Origin: UMGS172 sp045647525
GTDB lineage: Bacteria > Bacillota > Clostridia > Oscillospirales > Acutalibacteraceae
DNA: 64,000 nucleotides
Assembly (NCBI GenBank): GCA_045647525.1
Contig: JAZRMK010000048.1
Span: forward strand, 1 to 64,000
Direction of reading: 5' to 3'
In this document: piece after piece, positions 8,688 through 17,606 of the stretch
How the letters are laid out: every line of letters starts with the position of its first letter
Numbering within the stretch: position 1 is the stretch's first letter
Translations under genes and position numbers: made by a program
The notes under the pieces: model-generated
Told to the model about the DNA's origin: nothing
Databases searched by the model: none
What the model saw: only the letters and a program-made list of their open reading frames with translations

Positions 8688-8725
8688 TGTGTTAACATAG
8701 TAACACACCGCGAATGTCTTGTCAA
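8688..8725 (-). promoter_or_regulatory. Promoter and operator of the amino-acid ABC operon
   Basis: On the minus strand TTGACA (8725..8720), 17 nt, TACTAT (8702..8697). A 7-bp inverted repeat TGTGTTA - 6 nt - TAACACA (8688-8707) covers the -10 box and is a likely repressor site. Confidence 0.75.
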
Positions 8726-8747
8726 GTAAATTCCCGAAATTGCGCAA

Positions 8748-8860
8748 CAAAAAAGGAAAAGCAGCAGAACAATGTCCTGCTGCTTTTCCTTTTGGGGTTT
8801 TGTTTTGAGGAGGGTAGATGTCAGAAATTCGGGGTGCGGCTCCCTGCCTTCCTGACTGTA
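8748..8860 (-). ncRNA. Candidate short structured RNA
   Basis: The 368-nt gap between the ABC operon and the M23 gene holds this unit. On the minus strand an extended -10 (TGG-TATATA, near 8870) precedes a stem GTCAGGAA/TTTCTGAC enclosing GGC-AGGGA-GCC; the loop AGGG could pair with a downstream CCCT as a pseudoknot. A very strong terminator follows: AAAAGGAAAAGCAGCAG, 9-nt loop, its complement, TTTTTT (8794..8748). It matches no RNA family I recognise. It could be an independent small RNA or an attenuator leader of the ABC operon, whose own promoter lies just downstream. Confidence 0.4.
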
Positions 8861-8992
8861 TTCATTATATACCATGTCCTGTCGCCATTTGTTGATAAAT
8901 TGTAAACTATAATTTAACAATTTTTAAGTTGTTGGAATAATAATACTCAAATTGTCAAAAATACAAAAAGAAACCTTTAAAGGAGAATTTTG

Positions 8993-9697
8993 ATGAGTGA
9001 TAAAAGCAAAGGAAACGTCATAAAATTTCTTAACGGTAAAATATTTTATGTCGTTCTTATAATTTCATTCTTAGCAGTAGCGCTTGCGGCGTGGGCAGGA
9101 CTTGAAGGCATTGACACCGCAAAGGTTCCAAACGAATCGGACATTAACTCTTCTAAGACACCGCTGAACAGTGCGGTATCGCCCGATGATACTAATGACC
9201 CCACCGTCAGCGAGCCAGACAGCACTCCCGAAACGGACACGGATAACGCACCCGACAAAGAAACCGAGGCGGCAGACGGTGCGGTTGCGGCGTTTTTCGT
9301 CAGACCTCTCTTAGGCGATACTTTGAAGACATTTTCAGATACACAACTTCAATTTTCCAAAACCTACGGTGATTTCAGACTCCACACAGCACTCGACATC
9401 GTCGCCGAACAGGGCGCTCCCGTCGTAGCGGCCGGCAACGGCACAGTCACTGCAATTTACAAAGACGACCTTTTAGGCACTGTTATTGAAATTGACCACG
9501 GAAACACCGTCACCGCAAGGTACTGCGGTCTTGCGGATGTTGTTCTGGTCAACAAGGGTGATACCGTCGATTCTTCTATCCAAGTCGGCAGTGTGGGCAC
9601 TGTTCCCTCGGAAGCCGAAGACGGCGCACATCTTCATTTGGAATTTTATCTCAACGGCAAGCCTGCCAACCCAGAAAACTTTTTTACCGACAATTAG
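8993..9697 (+). CDS. M23 (LytM) peptidase, SpoIIQ-like
   Basis: 234 aa. One N-terminal membrane segment (about residues 16-38), an acidic Thr/Asp/Pro-rich linker, then an M23 endopeptidase domain. The zinc residues appear intact: H-T-A-L-D and H-L-H (GAHLHLEF). A membrane-anchored LytM domain of this size resembles SpoIIQ, the forespore partner of SpoIIIAH in clostridia, and the window is rich in sporulation genes; a general cell-wall peptidase is the alternative. ATG 8993 with SD AAAGGAG. Confidence 0.75.
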   Translation: MSDKSKGNVIKFLNGKIFYVVLIISFLAVALAAWAGLEGIDTAKVPNESDINSSKTPLNSAVSPDDTNDPTVSEPDSTPETDTDNAPDKETEAADGAVAAFFVRPLLGDTLKTFSDTQLQFSKTYGDFRLHTALDIVAEQGAPVVAAGNGTVTAIYKDDLLGTVIEIDHGNTVTARYCGLADVVLVNKGDTVDSSIQVGSVGTVPSEAEDGAHLHLEFYLNGKPANPENFFTDN

Positions 9698-9741
9698 CGC
9701 GCCCTCTACGGACCAAATTTAATCAAAGCGTGGTCAGGGCA

Positions 9742-9782
9742 ACAAAAAAGCAGAAGTTTTTTAGCTTCTGCTTTTTGTTTTT
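9742..9782. terminator. Bidirectional terminator
   Basis: AAAAAGCAGAAG - 8-nt loop - CTTCTGCTTTTT with T-runs on both sides. It serves the M23 gene and the convergent ABC exporter gene. Confidence 0.9.
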
Positions 9783-12700
9783 TATTCAGTTCTCAACGCT
9801 TCAACGGGATCTTTCTTTGCAGCAACTCTTGACGGCACAAGACCTGCAACAAAGGTCAGTATCATACTGATAGCTACCAGAATTACTGCGCCACCGGTGG
9901 GCAGGAACGCAACATTCTTAATGCCACTTACAGCCTCTATTATAATATTTATCGGGATATTCAAAAGCATCGTAACGATAATTCCTATCATACCCGCAAC
10001 AAAGCCTACAATAAGTGTTTCTGCATTAAATACTCGTGAAATATCCTTTTTAGACGCGCCAATGGAACGCAAAATTCCAATTTCCTTTGTACGTTCAAAT
10101 ACCGAGATGTAGGTGATAATTCCTATCATAATAGACGATACTACCAAAGAAATTGAAACGAACGCAATAAGCACATAGGAAATCACGTCAATAATCGTGC
10201 TGACCGACGACATCATAATTGCGACGTAATCTGTGTAGGTGATCTGGTCGTCTTCGGAAACTGTTTTATTGTAACTTGCAATAAATGACGCTATTTTTTC
10301 CTTATTTTCAAAGCTGGAAGCATAAATGTTGATGCTTGACGGCTTGGATTTAACCGCATATCCCAACTTTTCAAGTGTGTCAACATAAGTGCTTTCCGAT
10401 ACTGTCGACGGAATGTAACTATCGTAATAACCTGACAGGGTCACATCGTCGGATAACAATAACTGCTCGAATGCCGCCAACTTTTGAGTCTCGGGCATTG
10501 TTTTAAGAACCGATTCCAGTTGCTTAGCATACTGCATTTTATAGACACCGGTCAAAACTTCCGATACATACAAATCAAGAGTATTATCGTCAATCTGTTC
10601 AAATTGTTCCTTTGTAACAGTCTGTTGCTCGGTTTTATCGGGCATTTGATTATAAGTATCAATAATAAGTGCTATCTTGGAATCGCGGTCGGCAGGTGTG
10701 CTTTCCATAAGGAATTGGTCTATCTGTATTTGTGTAGGTGTTGTAAAAATCTCACTGTAAACCGTCACCTTTTCCTCAGCACTCAACTGAGATGCCCACT
10801 CTTTGAACATTGTCGCACGTTCGGAGTGTGTGGGCTCTTTATAATCGGCGGTTTTGAAGGGAAGCCCTGTCAAAACATCGACTGTCGGATCTGCCAACTG
10901 CTGTTTTACAATGTCTGCCTTTGCAATTTCTTCGAGATACCAGTCAGTAAGTTCAGGTAAATATCCGATAGCACCGGTCATAACGGTTGCGGTAACGTCT
11001 TCTTTGGGACGAATAATTCCTACAACAGTAAGTTCAGTGGCGCCACCCAATATCATACGCATCTTTTCTTCATAAAGTTTTTCGGTTTCTGCGGTGGTTC
11101 CCTTTGTGATTTCGACCCACTTATCCTTAACGCCGTCACCGTCGGTATCATAGCCCTCATACTTATCGGTAGGAAGTATCAGACGGAATTTCATTCCCAT
11201 AATATCGTCATAGGTCCAAGAAGCATCTGCGTTGCTGTGGCTTTCGGTGTCTTTACCGTTCACAAGGCCCATCATCATATCCGAAATTTCGTTACGGTCT
11301 AAAAGTCCTAATGTAAACAAGAAGGTCTCGGACAACTCGTTGTTTTTATCAACAACCAGTACAACCTCATTTTTATTGCTCGGCCATTTCATCCCATCCT
11401 CTACAAGTTCGTACTGCTCGTACATAATGGGATTTATGCCGTTGCCGTCCTTACTTTTCAAAATTTCTTGGAAAACCGAAAGACTACCGCTATTCATCAC
11501 AGAGCCTGTAATCGACTGAGTCTGCTGATCACCACTCATATATTGGGTGAACAATGACATAAAATCGTTGGTAGGAACAATGCCGTTTGAAAGATCATAC
11601 GCATAGGTCTGCAAATCGGTTGAATACCCGTACTGAATGGCGGAAATATAGTTCATAACCTCATTTCCGTCCTTTTCCAACCAGACCTTGAATTTTTCAA
11701 GATTATTAGTGTTGGTCTTACCCATTGCCTCCAACATATCATACATATCGGTGTTGGCATACACCTTTCCGTCGGCACGGTTATTTTTATCTTCGTCCTT
11801 GCTCATCATCGTAAGCAAAATTTGTGACATATCTACCTGTTCGGCGTCAATGCTTATCGGATAGGACGAGAGTGCTTCTTCCTGCACTGTGTCGATATAT
11901 GCTTTGAAACCTGATGACAGCGACAATATAAGTGCAATACCGATAATGCCTATACTGCCCGCAAAGGAAGTCATAAACGTACGTCCCTTTTTGGTCATAA
12001 GGTTATTAAGGCTAAGACTGAGTGCCGTAAAGAATGACATTGAATTGGCCTTTATATGCTTTTTCTTATTTTTCTTTTTGTTTTTGCTTTTCTTTTTTGA
12101 GGAATCGGCGGCCTCTTCGGCAGGCACCGTTTCAGGCTTTGCATCAAGGCTGCTGTCATACGGAGCAGTATCCCCGATCACTTCGCCGTCGGAAAGCTTT
12201 ACTATACGGGTCGAATACCTCTCGGCTAACTCAGGATTGTGGGTGACCATAATCACAAGTCGGTCTTTGGCAACCTCTTTAAGCAGTTCCATTATCTGCT
12301 CACTGGTTTCAGAATCAAGCGCTCCCGTAGGTTCATCTGCAAGCAAAATTTCGGGATTGTTTATAAGAGCACGCGCTATTGCAACACGTTGCATCTGTCC
12401 TCCCGACATTTGATTCGGTTTTTTGTGCAACTGATTTCCAAGCCCCACTTCTTTCAGCGCTTCAATGGCTCTTTTGCGACGTTCCTGCCTGCCGATACCT
12501 GAAAGGGTAAGTGCCAACTCAACATTGGAAAGCACAGTCTGGTGCGGAATGAGATTATAGCTTTGGAAAACGAAGCCTATCGGGTGGTTGCGGTATGTAT
12601 CCCAGTCGCGATCCTTATACTCCTTGGTCGAAACACCGTCGATTATAAGGTCACCTTCAGTGTAACGGTCAAGTCCTCCTACGATGTTGAGCAACGTGGT

Positions 12701-12835
12701 TTTTCCGCAACCCGAATGGCCGAGTACAGAAACAAACTCGTTGCGTCGAAACTCTATACTGACGCCATTAAGCGCAACAACTTCGAGTTCCCCGCCGGTT
12801 TCATACTTTTTTGTTATATTGCAAAGTTTTAACAT
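9782..12835 (-). CDS. ABC exporter, fused ATPase and FtsX/MacB-type permease
   Basis: 1017 aa. Residues 1-230 are a LolD/MacB-type ATPase (Walker A GHSGCGKTT, signature MSGGQMQR, Walker B ILLADEPTGALD). A Lys-rich linker (about 245-265) leads to a FtsX-type permease: one membrane helix near residue 295, a long extracytoplasmic domain, then three C-terminal helices (about 865-1010) ending VAAKKDPVEALRTE. Such fusions act as peptide or lipoprotein exporters, antimicrobial-peptide detoxifiers or mechanotransmitters; the substrate is unknown. SD GAGGA precedes the ATG. A 31-bp palindrome lies 38 nt upstream. Confidence 0.88.
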   Translation of the reverse strand: MLKLCNITKKYETGGELEVVALNGVSIEFRRNEFVSVLGHSGCGKTTLLNIVGGLDRYTEGDLIIDGVSTKEYKDRDWDTYRNHPIGFVFQSYNLIPHQTVLSNVELALTLSGIGRQERRKRAIEALKEVGLGNQLHKKPNQMSGGQMQRVAIARALINNPEILLADEPTGALDSETSEQIMELLKEVAKDRLVIMVTHNPELAERYSTRIVKLSDGEVIGDTAPYDSSLDAKPETVPAEEAADSSKKKSKNKKKNKKKHIKANSMSFFTALSLSLNNLMTKKGRTFMTSFAGSIGIIGIALILSLSSGFKAYIDTVQEEALSSYPISIDAEQVDMSQILLTMMSKDEDKNNRADGKVYANTDMYDMLEAMGKTNTNNLEKFKVWLEKDGNEVMNYISAIQYGYSTDLQTYAYDLSNGIVPTNDFMSLFTQYMSGDQQTQSITGSVMNSGSLSVFQEILKSKDGNGINPIMYEQYELVEDGMKWPSNKNEVVLVVDKNNELSETFLFTLGLLDRNEISDMMMGLVNGKDTESHSNADASWTYDDIMGMKFRLILPTDKYEGYDTDGDGVKDKWVEITKGTTAETEKLYEEKMRMILGGATELTVVGIIRPKEDVTATVMTGAIGYLPELTDWYLEEIAKADIVKQQLADPTVDVLTGLPFKTADYKEPTHSERATMFKEWASQLSAEEKVTVYSEIFTTPTQIQIDQFLMESTPADRDSKIALIIDTYNQMPDKTEQQTVTKEQFEQIDDNTLDLYVSEVLTGVYKMQYAKQLESVLKTMPETQKLAAFEQLLLSDDVTLSGYYDSYIPSTVSESTYVDTLEKLGYAVKSKPSSINIYASSFENKEKIASFIASYNKTVSEDDQITYTDYVAIMMSSVSTIIDVISYVLIAFVSISLVVSSIMIGIITYISVFERTKEIGILRSIGASKKDISRVFNAETLIVGFVAGMIGIIVTMLLNIPINIIIEAVSGIKNVAFLPTGGAVILVAISMILTFVAGLVPSRVAAKKDPVEALRTE

Positions 12836-12872
12836 GAATCGTCCTCTTTTGTGTTTTTTCTATATTTTACCA

Positions 12873-12903
12873 TTTAAATATTAACGATGTGTTAATATTT
12901 AAA
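12873..12903. promoter_or_regulatory. Perfect 13-bp palindrome upstream of the ABC exporter
   Basis: TTTAAATATTAAC - gatgt - GTTAATATTTAAA. It lies between the transglutaminase-like gene and the exporter start, overlapping a weak promoter (TTAATA ... TATAGA). Absence of a T-run and the exact symmetry favour a dimeric regulator site over a terminator. No regulator gene is adjacent. Confidence 0.55.
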
Positions 12904-12925
12904 ATTTTTTGCTCTAAAACAATTT

Positions 12926-14170
12926 TCAGTTCCACGAAACCTTAATCGCAGAAGAACCCGGTATAAGCGTCCATCCGTATTTTCTTATCTTATTCGGCTT
13001 GGAAATTTGTTCATTTGCGTCATCCATAACGTCCCTCAAACCGAGTTCATTTACCACGCTTTCCATTTTTGAAACGCCTAACGAAACATCAAAGCCTATC
13101 TCTACCGACTTTTTTCCTTGATTTGCCGTATCACAGATAATCTTTACAAAGTCTGAACTCAATTGGTGTTTGCTTTTTATAAATGTCCCCTCTTTAACAT
13201 AATAATTATTTTCCAAAGAAGTGCATTGAGGCAGAGCAAAATTATATGCCAGTTGTGTTTTTTCATCACCACTTAATTGCGCAAACTCACGGTCAATCGT
13301 CCTCGATTCCAAAAGGATTTCGGTAGTGACATTAAAGAAGAAGTGTACCTTTTCGTCACCCGAATCGTTGGTGGTAGGATCAACGTGATACCACTCACCG
13401 TCTATTTTGACAGTGTTCCACATATGCGGTTCATCGGTAACACCCGTAACAACCGTGCTTTCAAGTCCCAACATATTAAACGCTATTTGAAGTGCCTTTG
13501 AATACCCTTCACAAACAGCAAGTCCGTCAATCAGCGCACCCTTTACAGTCCATGCGTGTTCGTGCCCCGATTTTCCCGATACGGCATAAAAGTCGTATGT
13601 CACCTTTTTTACCAACCAATCGTGCGCTTTTAACTCTTTCGAGTACTGCGAATCACCGTCATTGACCGTTTTTAATAAATCCGCCAACTGTTCTTTTATC
13701 TCGACCTCGTATTCGTCACGCTCGTCGTCGGTACAAAGCCAATCTCTCACACTATCGGCAAACTTTATCTGCATATTATTGTTGACCGAGCGAAGATAAT
13801 AGGCAGCAGGCAGCCAGAAATATTCAGGTCTGTCGCGGCGAACGCAGAAAAAAACAAACTCTAACTCTTCCTGCGTGCATTTGCCCACATCAATATACCC
13901 TGTCTGCATATCGTTTATTGCGTTATCCAACTTTATGTATATGCTTTTCTGCTCGGCATTAAGTTTTGAAAACATATATCGGTCAAGTTCATCTTTACAT
14001 TCACTACCATCAGGATATATGTTGAATTGAACGGTCGAATCCTTTTCGGTCAGCAACGTGTTCTCCACCTGTGTCGGCTTTCCTATAAAGGTGTTTATGG
14101 TTTCGGTCATTTTACAACCGCTCAATATAATGCAAACAGAAAACACCAATGCTATGATTTTTTTGCTCAT
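12926..14170 (-). CDS. Transglutaminase-like lipoprotein
   Basis: 414 aa. Signal peptide with lipobox ILSGC. A transglutaminase-like (papain-fold) core lies at about residues 180-290: catalytic Cys in LAVCEGYSKALQ, His in PHMWN and Asp in YHVDPT, the order expected for the family. In clostridial surface proteins such domains are thought to be peptidases or to remodel protein or peptidoglycan links. Start ATG 14170 overlaps the stop of the upstream LCP-like gene by 4 nt, so the two are translationally coupled. Confidence 0.82.
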   Translation of the reverse strand: MSKKIIALVFSVCIILSGCKMTETINTFIGKPTQVENTLLTEKDSTVQFNIYPDGSECKDELDRYMFSKLNAEQKSIYIKLDNAINDMQTGYIDVGKCTQEELEFVFFCVRRDRPEYFWLPAAYYLRSVNNNMQIKFADSVRDWLCTDDERDEYEVEIKEQLADLLKTVNDGDSQYSKELKAHDWLVKKVTYDFYAVSGKSGHEHAWTVKGALIDGLAVCEGYSKALQIAFNMLGLESTVVTGVTDEPHMWNTVKIDGEWYHVDPTTNDSGDEKVHFFFNVTTEILLESRTIDREFAQLSGDEKTQLAYNFALPQCTSLENNYYVKEGTFIKSKHQLSSDFVKIICDTANQGKKSVEIGFDVSLGVSKMESVVNELGLRDVMDDANEQISKPNKIRKYGWTLIPGSSAIKVSWN

Positions 14171-14793
14171 TTTTCAACCTCTTTCAATGCCACTAAAACA
14201 TCTGCTAACGACAGATTGTTTTCTGTTATGTTGGCTATGTTTTTAAACTCAGTTAATATATCTTTCTTTTTCATAGTTTCTACAAACTGACACCCCGCAA
14301 GACATAGCAACTGCGAGTCCATAATTTCTGCTGCTTGCGTGCCGGTCAGTAATTGTTCAATCCCCTCATTATTATATACTACTCCGTTTAATCTGTCACT
14401 AATTTTTGCGAAACTTTCGCTGTCAAATTTAATAAAGCTTTGTAGTTTAAGGTCGTTTTGTATACTCACTGTTTCGGCAAATGTGTTAACTTGATCGTTA
14501 TAAGCAAAATTCTCTGCCTCTTTTGATACGGTCAGAGGTCTTGCGGTAGTACTGAAATCGGACCCTGAAATTTCCAAAAGCGCCGCGGCAACACGGTTGT
14601 CTTTTGGCTCACAATAGAGCAATAAAATATTGGTTGAACCGGTATTTTCAACGGAGCGCTCTGCCACGGAGTTGTACGCAACATCTTTTTCTATAAGCCT
14701 TGCCCCCGAAACCACTATTACTGCCAAGAATGCCGAGAAAAACAGCAGAAATGAAAGACCAAACGACAACGCAAAAAACGCAAACTTTCTCAA
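14167..14793 (-). CDS. Membrane-anchored LCP-like (LytR-CpsA-Psr) protein, divergent
   Basis: About 208 aa. One N-terminal membrane segment, then NILLLYCEPKDNRVAAALLEI and FIKFDSESFAKISDRLNGVVY, which resemble the NILLLG-D/R and F-x-G-F-x-x-L-V-D-x-L-G-G-V segments of LCP wall-polymer ligases. The conserved Asp/Arg residues are poorly kept and the protein is short, so it may be a non-catalytic relative. I chose TTG 14793 (SD AAGGAG, 8-nt spacing); a GTG at 14802 overlaps that SD. It is coupled to the transglutaminase-like gene. Confidence 0.5.
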   Translation of the reverse strand: MRKFAFFALSFGLSFLLFFSAFLAVIVVSGARLIEKDVAYNSVAERSVENTGSTNILLLYCEPKDNRVAAALLEISGSDFSTTARPLTVSKEAENFAYNDQVNTFAETVSIQNDLKLQSFIKFDSESFAKISDRLNGVVYNNEGIEQLLTGTQAAEIMDSQLLCLAGCQFVETMKKKDILTEFKNIANITENNLSLADVLVALKEVEK

Positions 14794-14874
14794 AATAATC
14801 ACTCCTTAATATAATAAGTTTGCGTCCTATTTTGTGAGTTTATTCTAAATTGTGTTGACAAAGAAATTTAATGC

Positions 14875-14903
14875 TTGACTTTTAGTAAAGATTTGTATAT
14901 AAT
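14875..14903 (+). promoter_or_regulatory. Promoter of tRNA-Val
   Basis: TTGACT, 17 nt, TATAAT, about 20 nt upstream of the mature tRNA 5' end. Confidence 0.85.
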
Positions 14904-14923
14904 GACATTCGCAAGAAAAGTTC

Positions 14924-14999
14924 GGACGTTTAGCTCAGCTGGTAGAGCACCCGCTTGACGTGCGGGCGGTCGAGGGTTCGAGTCCCCCAGCGTCCACCA
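14924..14999 (+). tRNA. tRNA-Val (anticodon GAC)
   Basis: 76 nt. Acceptor GGACGTT pairs with AGCGTCC; D-arm TAGCTCAGCTGGTAGAGC; anticodon stem CCCGC/GCGGG around loop TTGACGT; T-arm GAGGGTTCGAGTCCCCC. CCA is encoded. Confidence 0.96.
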
Positions 15000-15002
15000 A
15001 AC

Positions 15003-15040
15003 AAAAACCTCTTTTGTCTTCAAGGACAAAAGAGGTTTTC
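15003..15040. terminator. Bidirectional terminator after tRNA-Val
   Basis: AAAACCTCTTTTGTC - ttcaag - GACAAAAGAGGTTTTC. It serves the tRNA and the convergent lipoprotein gene. Confidence 0.9.
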
Positions 15041-15046
15041 TTGCTT

Positions 15047-15913
15047 TTAAGGATTAAGAATAATATTTTCGTTTGCTAAGTCGCCTGCAAACCAATCATT
15101 CATATCATACGCTCTCAATGTGAATTCTATTTCTTCAACGTCATCTATGCCATTCTCTTCTAATGTACTGTCTAACCATGACATCGAAGTAAATTCACAG
15201 TTCCCGGCCGAAACCGAGTTCGAAAAGAACGGATTTACCATATAGCCGTTAACCGAAGTGTCTTCCGCCGCAAACATTATGTCTTTGCCGGATTTATTTA
15301 TTATATACAGATTGACGGAATAACCCCAAACATCATCATGCTCGTAACCTGTAACAACAACCTTCGCATAGTCATTATCAAGTATTACCTTATCGGTCTT
15401 CTTTGCAGTTCTTTCGTACTTTTTGGCGTTTTCTTCCCCATAAGGATAAATGTGCACGGTTTCATATACTACATCTTCGGCTGACCAATCTTCGCTGTCG
15501 TAAACGCGGAATGTCAACTTGATGTCAGTGACGTCTTTTATTCCATTTTCTTCCAAATCATTAAGGCTGAACTCTATTGTTTCCTTAGACTTTTTGCCTG
15601 CCGGAACGGTTGAAGAGAAGTACGCATAGCATTCAATTCCGTCAATGGAACTTCCGTCAGTTGTAAATGTATACTCTTTATCGGCTGATTTGTTTTCCAA
15701 CTGAACCTCAACCGAGTATCCGAAAGGTTTCACCGATTTAAGACCTGTAACCTTAATCATGCATTCGTCATTATCGGCAACCGAAAGTTCAGTAAACGTA
15801 ACCTTCTTGCTTCCTTTGGAATCATCATCCTTGTCGGATTTTGAACCGCTGCCGCACGCAGCCAACGAAAGCAGCATAACAGCCACTAACAGTAGCGCGA
15901 TTAACTTTTTCAT
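15047..15913 (-). CDS. Lipoprotein with two tandem Ig-like repeats
   Basis: 288 aa. Signal peptide with lipobox SLAAC, a Lys/Asp/Ser linker, then two copies of one domain of about 110 residues (about 45-155 and 175-288). Both copies share D-N-D-x, a G-Y-S-V strand (FGYSVEVQLENKS / WGYSVNLYIINKS), F-(F)S-x-x-V-x-A-G, L-E-E-N-G-I-x-D-V and D-W near the end. The fold is probably an all-beta immunoglobulin-like one. Function is unknown. SD AGGGGGA. Confidence 0.75.
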   Translation of the reverse strand: MKKLIALLLVAVMLLSLAACGSGSKSDKDDDSKGSKKVTFTELSVADNDECMIKVTGLKSVKPFGYSVEVQLENKSADKEYTFTTDGSSIDGIECYAYFSSTVPAGKKSKETIEFSLNDLEENGIKDVTDIKLTFRVYDSEDWSAEDVVYETVHIYPYGEENAKKYERTAKKTDKVILDNDYAKVVVTGYEHDDVWGYSVNLYIINKSGKDIMFAAEDTSVNGYMVNPFFSNSVSAGNCEFTSMSWLDSTLEENGIDDVEEIEFTLRAYDMNDWFAGDLANENIILNP

Positions 15914-16141
15914 ACTCTATTCCCCCTGAAATATTTTCTTTTGTGTAAGCCAAAGCATAACAATGCCCTAAGCTATATAGAAAAACGCATCAAGCATTTT
16001 ACAAGAATATTTTAGCACCAAAAATTTGAACTGTAAAGTTTTTCCTGATAATCACCAAAAAATTTTGTAGCATTCTTACATTATATGTGGTATAGTTGTT
16101 TGCGTAGTGTGTTTTTTAGTAAAATACATTAAAATCAACTG
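15914..16141. other. Intergenic region without gene
   Basis: An A+T-rich gap between the divergent lipoprotein gene and the histidine operon. Apart from the his promoter at its right edge I see no ORF, T-box, attenuator leader or strong hairpin here. Confidence 0.6.
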
Positions 16142-16170
16142 TTGACTTTAACGCGGTGATGTGTTACAAT
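16142..16170 (+). promoter_or_regulatory. Promoter of the yerC-his operon
   Basis: TTGACT (16142-16147), 17 nt, TACAAT (16165-16170). The predicted leader is only about 30 nt, too short for a his attenuator or T-box. Confidence 0.8.
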
Positions 16171-16207
16171 GCTAACATATTAAATTTGCCGTTTATGTGA
16201 GGTTATT

Positions 16208-16489
16208 ATGTCTAAATTCGATAAAACAACCCTTAATGAACTTTATTCTGCTGTTCTTTCCTTGGAAAGCAAGGAAGAGTGCGATGCTTTTTTTGAAGAT
16301 ATCTGCACAATTCAGGAATTAGAGGCTCTTACCCAACGTTTGCAGGTCGCAAAGCTTTTAAAAAGCGGTATGAGTTATTCAGAGGTCAACAAGCAGACCG
16401 GCGCGAGCACCGCCACCATTTGCCGCGTTGGTAAATGTATCAACTACGGTAACGGCGGTTACGAAATGGTCCTTGACCGAATTAAGTGA
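16208..16489 (+). CDS. yerC: TrpR-like regulator YerC/YecD
   Basis: 93 aa of the TrpR/YerC family: ELEALTQRLQVAKLLKSGMSYSEVNKQTGASTATICRV holds the TrpR-type helix-turn-helix. It is first gene of the histidine operon, 9 nt before hisZ, which suggests it senses histidine or an intermediate and controls the operon (inference). ATG 16208 with SD GTGAGG. Confidence 0.85.
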   Translation: MSKFDKTTLNELYSAVLSLESKEECDAFFEDICTIQELEALTQRLQVAKLLKSGMSYSEVNKQTGASTATICRVGKCINYGNGGYEMVLDRIK

Positions 16490-16498
16490 GGATGTAAA

Positions 16499-17605
16499 AT
16501 GTTTAACGAATCTATTTTAAAAAGTGAAGAACGCATTGTTTTTGCACTTCGTTCAATTTATACCCGCTTCGGCTACTCCCGTTTTAAGATGAACAAGTTT
16601 GAAGAGTACGACCTTTACGCTAAAATGAAGGATTCTCTCATTTCCGACGGTGTTATAACCTTCACCGATACAAACGGAAAGTTGTTGGCTTTAAAGCCCG
16701 ACGTTACTCTTTCTATCATTAAAAATTCGGTTGACAAGCCCGGCGTCGTTCAAAAACTCTATTATGACGAGAGTGTCTACCGTGTTTCCGGTTCTTCTAA
16801 AACCTTTAAGGAAATCACCCAGACGGGACTTGAAGTTCTCGGTGATATTTCCCTTTACAATGTAAGTGAGGTTTTGGTTCTGGCGTTGAAGAGTCTTGAA
16901 ACCATCGATGAAAATTATATTCTTGATTTGGCAAATGCCGAGCTTTTCTCGGCACTTTTGAAAGTCTGCAACCTTTCTGATTCTGTCAAAGCCAATTTAA
17001 CGGAAGCTATTAAACGCAAATCGAAGGACTCTGTTGCCGACCTTTTGAACAGCGGTAAGATTGATGCAAATGCTTATGAGATTGCCGAAAAGCTCATCTC
17101 TAATTACAAGGATTTCGACAGTCTTAAAAACGCCTTTTCTTACATAGACGATGCCGACGTAAACGCCGCACTCTATGAAATGTGCGAACTCGGTAAAACC
17201 GTCACGGCATTGGGATATGGCAGCAAAATCAATATCGACTTTTCCATTGTTAACGCCCAAGGATATTATAGCGGTATCGTTTTCAAGGGCTATATCAAAG
17301 GTATTCCTATGGAAGTTTTATCGGGCGGACGTTACGATAAACTTATGAAAAAAATGGGCAAACGTTTGGGCGCGGTAGGTTTTGCTGTTTACCTTGACAG
17401 TCTTAACCGTTTAAAAGCCACTTCGTCCGACTTTGACTGTGACTATATGCTTATATCCAACGGTTGCGACTGTGCCGCCGTTATAAAGCAGGTTGAAGAA
17501 CTCTCGAAAGATGGCAGCAGTGTCACCGTAGTTTGTGCATTCGATGCCGATATACGTTGCAAAAAAGTCTTTGAATTGACTGCCGACGGATTGGAGGAGA
17601 AATAA
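16499..17605 (+). CDS. hisZ: ATP phosphoribosyltransferase regulatory subunit HisZ
   Basis: 368 aa paralogue of histidyl-tRNA synthetase without the anticodon-binding domain. It keeps class II-like segments (LALKPDVTLSI, YYDESVYR, EITQTGLEVLG, GGRYDKLMKKMG). HisZ binds the short form of HisG and confers activity and histidine feedback in a hetero-octamer. The adjacent HisG is the short form, so the pair is consistent. Confidence 0.92.
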   Translation: MFNESILKSEERIVFALRSIYTRFGYSRFKMNKFEEYDLYAKMKDSLISDGVITFTDTNGKLLALKPDVTLSIIKNSVDKPGVVQKLYYDESVYRVSGSSKTFKEITQTGLEVLGDISLYNVSEVLVLALKSLETIDENYILDLANAELFSALLKVCNLSDSVKANLTEAIKRKSKDSVADLLNSGKIDANAYEIAEKLISNYKDFDSLKNAFSYIDDADVNAALYEMCELGKTVTALGYGSKINIDFSIVNAQGYYSGIVFKGYIKGIPMEVLSGGRYDKLMKKMGKRLGAVGFAVYLDSLNRLKATSSDFDCDYMLISNGCDCAAVIKQVEELSKDGSSVTVVCAFDADIRCKKVFELTADGLEEK

Positions 17606-17606
17606 G

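Noticed and set aside
16170..16207. Possible T-box or his attenuator ahead of the histidine operon
   Set aside because: The leader from the TTGACT/TACAAT promoter is about 30 nt and holds no hairpin or His codon run.
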